Shown: piece after piece, positions 5,971 through 9,211 of the stretch
Position numbering within the stretch: position 1 is the stretch's first letter
Layout of the letters: each line of letters begins with the position of its first letter
Origin: Myxococcales bacterium
GTDB taxonomy: Bacteria; Myxococcota_A; Polyangia; Nannocystales; Nannocystaceae
Assembly: GCA_020431135.1 (NCBI GenBank)
Contig: JAGQIT010000127.1
Coordinates: forward strand, 7,333-16,543
DNA length: 9,211 nucleotides
Direction of reading: 5' to 3'
Translations under genes and position numbers: made by a program
The notes under the pieces: model-generated
Told to the model about the DNA's origin: nothing
What the model saw: the letters and a program-made list of their open reading frames with translations, nothing else
Databases searched by the model: none

Positions 5971-7009
5971 GGTCCCCTCCTCGACGCCTGGCCGAGTCCG
6001 CGGCTTCCTCGCCTCGAAGCGCCGCGAGCGTCTGCGCGACCTCCGGTGTCTCGGGCGGCTGCCAGCCGAGCGCGACCAGGCCCCCGGGGCAGTCGTCGAC
6101 GGCGTCGATCTCGATGGTTCGGGTGATCCCGAGCGCGTTGTGGTGGATCGTGACCTCGGCGTGCAGCAGGCGGCCGCGATCGACCGAGATCACGGCGGCG
6201 CGCTCGCTCCAGACCCCTCGCTCGGGTGGATGTCCGTCGCTCCAGGTCCCGTTGAGTTCGGCGACGCGCTCGCGTGAGGGGCCGAGCTCGGCGATCCCGA
6301 CCAGCCGCTCCTGCCACGACGGGACCACGCACGGGCGCTCGTAGGCGACCCCTGACTGCTCATCGGTCGGATCGAGGCAGGCGAGGCGGCCGCATCGACC
6401 CTCGACCGACGCGCCCAGAAAGGACTCGCCGACCGCGGTCAGCCGACTCGGCAAGCGCGGCCAACCGAGCGCGAGCGCGTCCTCGACGGGATCCCAGGAG
6501 CGATCGAAGCAGGCCGCGTTCGGCGACGCGGGTCCGATGGTGGCCGCCGAGGTGTAGATCTCACCGGTTCGCGTGACTCGCCCCGTACGAGGACCGCGGT
6601 AGGCGAACGCGCCGACGTGGACCGTGCCGTCGGCGAGCGGGCGGGATTGCTCCTCCTCGCCGACCATGGCCAGCGCCGCGATCGAGCGCTCGGCCTCACG
6701 GTGCGCGATCTCGACCATGCGCTGGGGGACGTCCTCGTCGACGCGGATCCGGTAGACCCACGGGCACGCGCCGGGACCGGCGAGGCGCAGCTCGGCGACC
6801 TGCGTGGTCGCGGGCGCGACCGAAATCCCGCGCGCCTCGGCCAGCGACGCGAGCGTCGGGGTCACCTCGGTAGACGGCGGGTCCGCGCACGCGGGCGCGA
6901 GCAGCGAAAACGCGACCGACCCGAGCGGCACGAGCCGCGACCGGAGCGCGCGGCGATCGGCGCCGCGAACCCGAGGACCGCGGGCTGCAGGTGTCGGGCG
7001 CGCGCTCAT
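5951..7009 (-). CDS. Probable secreted lipoprotein upstream of murA, function unknown
   Basis: 352 residues. A long Arg-rich N-terminus (1-26) precedes a hydrophobic core (LVPLGSVAFSLLAPAC) ending at Cys41. The lipobox is poor (proline at -2), so a plain signal peptide is possible, but the following ADPPSTEVTPT looks like a mature lipoprotein start. Six further cysteines (82, 167, 206, 211, 227, 307) would allow three disulfides, fitting an extracytoplasmic location. Residues 286-305 (VTIHHNALGITRTIEIDAVD) look beta-stranded, and the C-terminus is a charged tail. No family recognised. The ATG at 7007-7009 overlaps the upstream gene's TGA as ATGA, which supports this start despite the long n-region. 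The gene ends 20 bases inside murA, so the two are very likely co-transcribed and an envelope role is plausible. Confidence 0.8.
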   Translation of the reverse strand: MSARPTPAARGPRVRGADRRALRSRLVPLGSVAFSLLAPACADPPSTEVTPTLASLAEARGISVAPATTQVAELRLAGPGACPWVYRIRVDEDVPQRMVEIAHREAERSIAALAMVGEEEQSRPLADGTVHVGAFAYRGPRTGRVTRTGEIYTSAATIGPASPNAACFDRSWDPVEDALALGWPRLPSRLTAVGESFLGASVEGRCGRLACLDPTDEQSGVAYERPCVVPSWQERLVGIAELGPSRERVAELNGTWSDGHPPERGVWSERAAVISVDRGRLLHAEVTIHHNALGITRTIEIDAVDDCPGGLVALGWQPPETPEVAQTLAALRGEEAADSARRRGGDHGQDRH

Positions 7010-7299
7010 GGGATCAAGAACGGCTCGAGGCGCGCGCGCACGGTCTCGTCCGTGACGGCGTCGGCCTCCTCCTCGTCGAGGTCGTTGAGCTGCGCGAGGA
7101 TGGCCTCGATCACAGCGCGCGCCTCCTCGCGACGCTCGTCGGCGATGAAGCCCGAGAGGATGGTGTCACCGGCGACCGCCCGAGCGATGGCCTCATCGCG
7201 CGCGTGCTCCTCCAGCTCGGTGTAAAAGAGGAAGCGGAACGCGCGATTGTAGTCCGCCTCCCGATAGATCTCGAACATCGTCTTGTCGCTGACGGACAC
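7006..7299 (-). CDS. Small acidic protein heading the murA-hisG unit
   Basis: 97 residues from GTG 7297-7299: VSVSDKTMFEIYREADYNRA, then a helical, Glu/Asp-rich chain ending RARLEPFLIP. Notable are FRFLFYTELEEHARDEAIARA and the acidic run DLDEEEADAVTDE near the C-terminus. There is no signal peptide; likely cytoplasmic, family not recognised. The frame stays open to a GTG at 7525-7527, but upstream of 7299 third codon positions lose the G/C bias and the translation becomes Arg-rich, so I place the start at 7299. An ATG at 7276-7278 (90 residues) is an alternative; neither has a good Shine-Dalgarno. Its TGA overlaps the next gene's ATG by 4 bases, so it is coupled to the lipoprotein and to murA. 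Confidence 0.68.
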   Translation of the reverse strand: MSVSDKTMFEIYREADYNRAFRFLFYTELEEHARDEAIARAVAGDTILSGFIADERREEARAVIEAILAQLNDLDEEEADAVTDETVRARLEPFLIP

Positions 7300-7307
7300 T
7301 GGCGCAA

Positions 7308-7335
7308 ACCATGCCAGAGCGGCGGGCCAGGTCAA
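7308..7335 (-). promoter_or_regulatory. Weak candidate promoter for the murA-hisG unit
   Basis: On the minus strand TTGACC (complement of 7330-7335, five of six to TTGACA) is followed after 16 bases by CATGGT (7308-7313, three of six to TATAAT). A start of transcription would fall near 7300, giving an almost leaderless GTG at 7299 or a 22-base leader to the ATG at 7278. Confidence 0.3.
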
Positions 7336-7426
7336 ACACCGCGGACGCGCGCGTACTTTCGACCGGCCGACGATGGCACGCGCGTGAATTCTGCCTCGTC
7401 GTCGAACGTCAAGCGCGATCAAGGCG

Positions 7427-7485
7427 CCCTGTCTTCGCGAACCCAGGGGCCTCGCACCCGCGTACACGAGGCCGAGGAGACAGGG
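7427..7485. repeat. Nested inverted repeat (two-part hairpin)
   Basis: CCCTGTCT (7427-7434) is exactly complementary to AGACAGGG (7478-7485). Inside it GGCCTCG (7448-7454) is exactly complementary to CGAGGCC (7467-7473) with a 12-base loop. The two stems are separated by internal bulges of 13 and 4 bases. No T-run follows either side. It lies upstream of both predicted promoters, so it is either bound as DNA or belongs to an unrecognised transcript. Confidence 0.5.
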
Positions 7486-7496
7486 GCTGGGGTCGT

Positions 7497-7541
7497 CGCG
7501 CCCCGGCTTTTGGGGCGCGGTTGACACCTCGCGCGCCCCGG
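7497..7541. promoter_or_regulatory. Three CGCGCCCC half-sites around the pal -35 (candidate operator)
   Basis: CGCGCCCC at 7497-7504 and its reverse complement at 7512-7519 form a perfect 8-bp stem with a 7-base loop, ending one base before the -35. The sequence recurs in direct orientation at 7532-7539, within the -35/-10 spacer; the direct repeat extends to CGCGCCCCGG. This placement would let a bound protein control promoter access. Confidence 0.45.
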
Positions 7542-7550
7542 GGCTATCCC
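7521..7550 (+). promoter_or_regulatory. Sigma-70-type promoter for pal-cpoB
   Basis: A perfect TTGACA (7521-7526) is followed after 18 bases by TATCCC (7545-7550), which keeps the TAT of the -10 consensus. Transcription would start near 7557, leaving a leader of about 100 bases before the pal ATG. Confidence 0.55.
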
Positions 7551-7569
7551 TTGGCGACGGTCTGACTCG

Positions 7570-7581
7570 GGGGAGCTCCCC
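7570..7581. repeat. 12-bp palindrome in the pal leader
   Basis: GGGGAGCTCCCC is a perfect palindrome about 13 bases past the predicted transcript start. In DNA it could bind a dimer; as RNA it has no loop and would need to open by a few bases. Confidence 0.4.
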
Positions 7582-7659
7582 GCGAACTCAAGACGATCGT
7601 GCGAGCCGGGCCCCAAACTTGCCCCGGAAATTCGCCTCCCACTCCCGGAGTTTGTCATC

Positions 7660-8520
7660 ATGCGCGCAATGCTGTCCCGTCTGACTCCCCCCCTGCTCGC
7701 GCTCGGCGCCCTGTCGGTCGCGCTGCTCGCTGGCTGCAAGGCTCCCGAGTACCCCCTCTGCAAGAAGGACAAGCACTGCAAGGAAGAACTGGGAGAGACC
7801 TGCATCGAGGGCACCTGCCAGAACTGCAAGACTGACGCGGAGTGCACCGACAAGGCCCCCAACACCAAGTGCCACGAGTTCCGCTGCCAGGATCCCTCGC
7901 AGATCCAGGGCGGTGAGGTCGGCGCGGACGGCCTGGGAGCGCCGTGCGTGCAGTCGGCCGAGTGTATGGGGGGCCTCGTGTGCAAGGCGGGCGCCTGTTC
8001 GGCCTGCACGGAGGACTTCGACTGCTCGCCGGGCACCTGCAACCTCGGCACCGGTCGCTGCGACGCCGGCGGCAACATGGCCGGCGGCGGCTCGTGCACG
8101 ACCGACGATCAGTGCGCCATGGACGAGATCTGCGACGCCGGCATGTGCGTGTTCTCGGGCGACTACGGCGGCGGCCCGGACGGCCAGGTCGCCAGCCCCT
8201 GTGGCGTCGACGCGGTGTTCTTCGGCTTCGACAGCCCGCAGCTGACCCCCGAGACCCAGAACACGCTCAAGGGCCTCGCCCAGTGCATGCAGGACTCGGC
8301 CAACAACTGGATCCTCGAGGCCCACGCCGACTCGCGCGGGACCGAGGAGTACAACATCCTCCTCACCGATCGCCGCGGCCAGGGCGTGGCTGACTTCCTC
8401 GTCAACCTCGGCGTCCCGGCCGAGAAGATGCAGGTCATCTCGAAGGGCTCGCTCGAGGCGACCGGCACCGATGAGGGCAGCATGTCCAAGGACCGCCGCG
8501 TCCAGTTCATCCCCAATTGA
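7660..8520 (+). CDS. pal: Pal-like OmpA-domain lipoprotein with Cys-rich repeat modules
   Basis: 286 residues, against about 170 for classical Pal. The signal peptide ends in lipobox LAGC (lipidated Cys26). Residues 34-163 carry five four-cysteine modules of roughly C-x5-C-x5-8-C-x4-C (34-53, 56-76, 96-113, 116-134, 146-163; the fourth module has its last spacings as x4 and x6). Gly-rich linkers lie near 80-95, 137-145 and 166-180. The OmpA/Pal peptidoglycan-binding domain spans about 184-286, with VFFGFDSPQLTPE, the HADSRGTEEYN motif (Asp224) and the NxxLTxxR motif (Asn232, Arg239), residues known in the family to grip diaminopimelate. Two more cysteines (181, 209) flank the domain start. 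It should sit in the outer membrane facing the periplasm and hold peptidoglycan, as Pal does in the Tol-Pal system. GGAG at 7647-7650 supports the ATG at 7660. The stop overlaps the cpoB-like start. Confidence 0.88.
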   Translation: MRAMLSRLTPPLLALGALSVALLAGCKAPEYPLCKKDKHCKEELGETCIEGTCQNCKTDAECTDKAPNTKCHEFRCQDPSQIQGGEVGADGLGAPCVQSAECMGGLVCKAGACSACTEDFDCSPGTCNLGTGRCDAGGNMAGGGSCTTDDQCAMDEICDAGMCVFSGDYGGGPDGQVASPCGVDAVFFGFDSPQLTPETQNTLKGLAQCMQDSANNWILEAHADSRGTEEYNILLTDRRGQGVADFLVNLGVPAEKMQVISKGSLEATGTDEGSMSKDRRVQFIPN

Positions 8521-9211
8521 CACGCGCAACGCTCGATCTCGTCTCGTCGACACGCAGCCTGCAGCTCGCGGGCTGCGTGTTGGCGCTTGTGTGCAGCCCG
8601 GGCTGCCTGGTGCTCAAGTCGCAGCACGATGAGCTCGCGGCCAAGGTCAGCAAGCTCGAGCGCAGCCAAGACGCCCGCAGCGCCGAGCTCGACCAGAAGG
8701 TCGTCGAGGCCGACGCCCGCCTCGCCGAGCTGAACGTCAAGCTCGACGAAGCCGAGCGGCTCCTGCGAGGCAGCCAGGCGGGCATCGGCGCGCGCATGGA
8801 CACGGTCGAGGAGGAGGTCCGCGAGCTGCGGGGCCAGACCGACCAGGCCAGCTACGTCTCGGCCGCGACCGTCAAGGAGGCCCGCGAGCTCCGCTCCGAG
8901 GTCGACGCCCGCCTCGCCGCGCTCGAGCAGAAGGTCAACGAGGCGACCAACATCCCCGAGGACAAGGGCCAGCTGCTGGCCGAGGCCGACCGCCTCGCCA
9001 AGCAGCGCAGCTTCGTCAACGCCCGCCGCCTCTACCGGACCTACCTCGCCCGCTACGCCGGCGACCCCAAGCTCCCCGAGGTCAAGTTCAAGATCGGCCA
9101 GACCTTCTTCAACGAGCGCGACTACAAGAGCTCGCTCGGCGAGTTCTACAAGATCATCCAGGAGCACCGCGACTCGCCGGTGATCGCCGACGCGCTCTAC
9201 TACTCGGGCCT
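8517..9211 (+). CDS. cpoB: CpoB/YbgF-like coiled-coil and TPR lipoprotein, partial (runs off right edge)
   Basis: 231 residues are visible. An in-frame stop at 8472-8474 leaves TTG 8517-8519 as the first start-like codon; it overlaps the pal TGA by 4 bases (TTGA), so it is probably translated by coupling, as no Shine-Dalgarno is well placed. A hydrophobic segment (15-29) ends SPGC, with Cys30 as the likely lipidation site followed by LVLKSQHDEL; LAGC at 17-20 is a second lipobox candidate. Residues 33-140 are heptad-like coiled coil, matching the trimerisation region of YbgF. Residues 152-231 hold TPR-type helices (ARRLYRTYLARY, then KIGQTFFNERDYKSSLGEFY). CpoB links peptidoglycan synthases to Tol-Pal during constriction and usually follows pal, as here. 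E. coli CpoB is soluble in the periplasm, so a lipid anchor would differ. Confidence 0.82.
   Translation, partial: MTRATLDLVSSTRSLQLAGCVLALVCSPGCLVLKSQHDELAAKVSKLERSQDARSAELDQKVVEADARLAELNVKLDEAERLLRGSQAGIGARMDTVEEEVRELRGQTDQASYVSAATVKEARELRSEVDARLAALEQKVNEATNIPEDKGQLLAEADRLAKQRSFVNARRLYRTYLARYAGDPKLPEVKFKIGQTFFNERDYKSSLGEFYKIIQEHRDSPVIADALYYSG

Larger units (their letters stand above)
7300..7659. other. Divergent control region between the murA unit and pal
   Basis: No gene is seen in these 360 bases; open frames here are Arg-rich shadows. From left to right it holds a weak minus-strand promoter candidate (7308-7335), a nested inverted repeat (7427-7485), a hairpin abutting a perfect -35 (7497-7519), the pal promoter (7521-7550), a palindrome near the predicted transcript start (7570-7581), and the pal ribosome binding site GGAG (7647-7650). 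Confidence 0.65.

Noticed and set aside
4552..6126. Plus-strand open frame of 524 codons opposite hisG, murA and the lipoprotein gene
   Set aside because: It spans three well supported minus-strand genes and translates to Arg/Asp-rich repetitive sequence typical of a reverse-frame shadow.
7300..7527. N-terminal extension of the small acidic protein to 7527
   Set aside because: Third-position G/C bias is lost upstream of 7299, the translation is Arg-rich, and it would overlap the perfect -35 of pal.
7641..7651. ACTCCCGGAGT palindrome that could hide the pal ribosome binding site
   Set aside because: Only four pairs with a 3-base loop; too weak to claim as a regulatory switch.
7588..9167. Minus-strand open frames opposite pal and cpoB
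   Set aside because: Both plus-strand genes have clear domain motifs; the reverse frames are Leu/Ala/Val-rich shadows.
1..9211. tRNA, rRNA, CRISPR arrays, insertion sequences, defence genes
   Set aside because: No cloverleaf, spaced direct repeats, transposase-like frame or nuclease/helicase-type motif was seen.

Overview
The window is very GC-rich and its codons are strongly biased to G or C at the third position. Together with secreted lipoproteins carrying Thr/Ser/Asp-rich linkers, Cys-rich repeat modules and a Pal/CpoB pair, this suggests a myxobacterium, possibly of the Nannocystis/Plesiocystis side of the group. That placement is inference from style, not from a marker gene.

Layout. 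The left edge holds the N-terminal part of an Asp/Glu racemase-family gene (minus strand). It diverges from a plus-strand lipoprotein gene (394-1053), and a perfect 12-bp inverted repeat lies between them. A minus-strand terminator (1063-1104) ends a 448-residue protein of unknown function (1129-2475). After a 348-base gene-free gap comes a TerB-like protein (2824-3216, minus).

From 3349 to 7299 five minus-strand genes overlap end to start. In transcription order they are a small acidic protein, a Cys-containing probable lipoprotein, murA, short-form hisG, and an uncharacterised 234-residue protein. The overlaps are 4, 20, 17 and 4 bases, so this looks like one co-transcribed, translationally coupled unit. 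It joins the first committed step of peptidoglycan synthesis and the first step of histidine synthesis to three proteins of unknown role.

The 360-base gap at 7300-7659 is a divergent control region. It holds a good sigma-70-type promoter for the right-hand unit, a weak candidate for the left-hand one, and several strong inverted repeats. The right-hand unit is a Pal-like lipoprotein (7660-8520) with five four-cysteine modules inserted between lipid anchor and OmpA domain. It overlaps by 4 bases a CpoB/YbgF-like coiled-coil and TPR lipoprotein (TTG start at 8517) that runs off the right edge. Pal and CpoB normally belong to the Tol-Pal system, which ties the outer membrane to peptidoglycan and coordinates envelope constriction; tolQ, tolR, tolA and tolB are not in the window.

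I found no mobile element, CRISPR array, tRNA or rRNA, and no clear sign of a defence or other wholly new system. The least explained items are the modular Pal, the repeat-rich control region beside it, and the orphan proteins coupled to murA-hisG.
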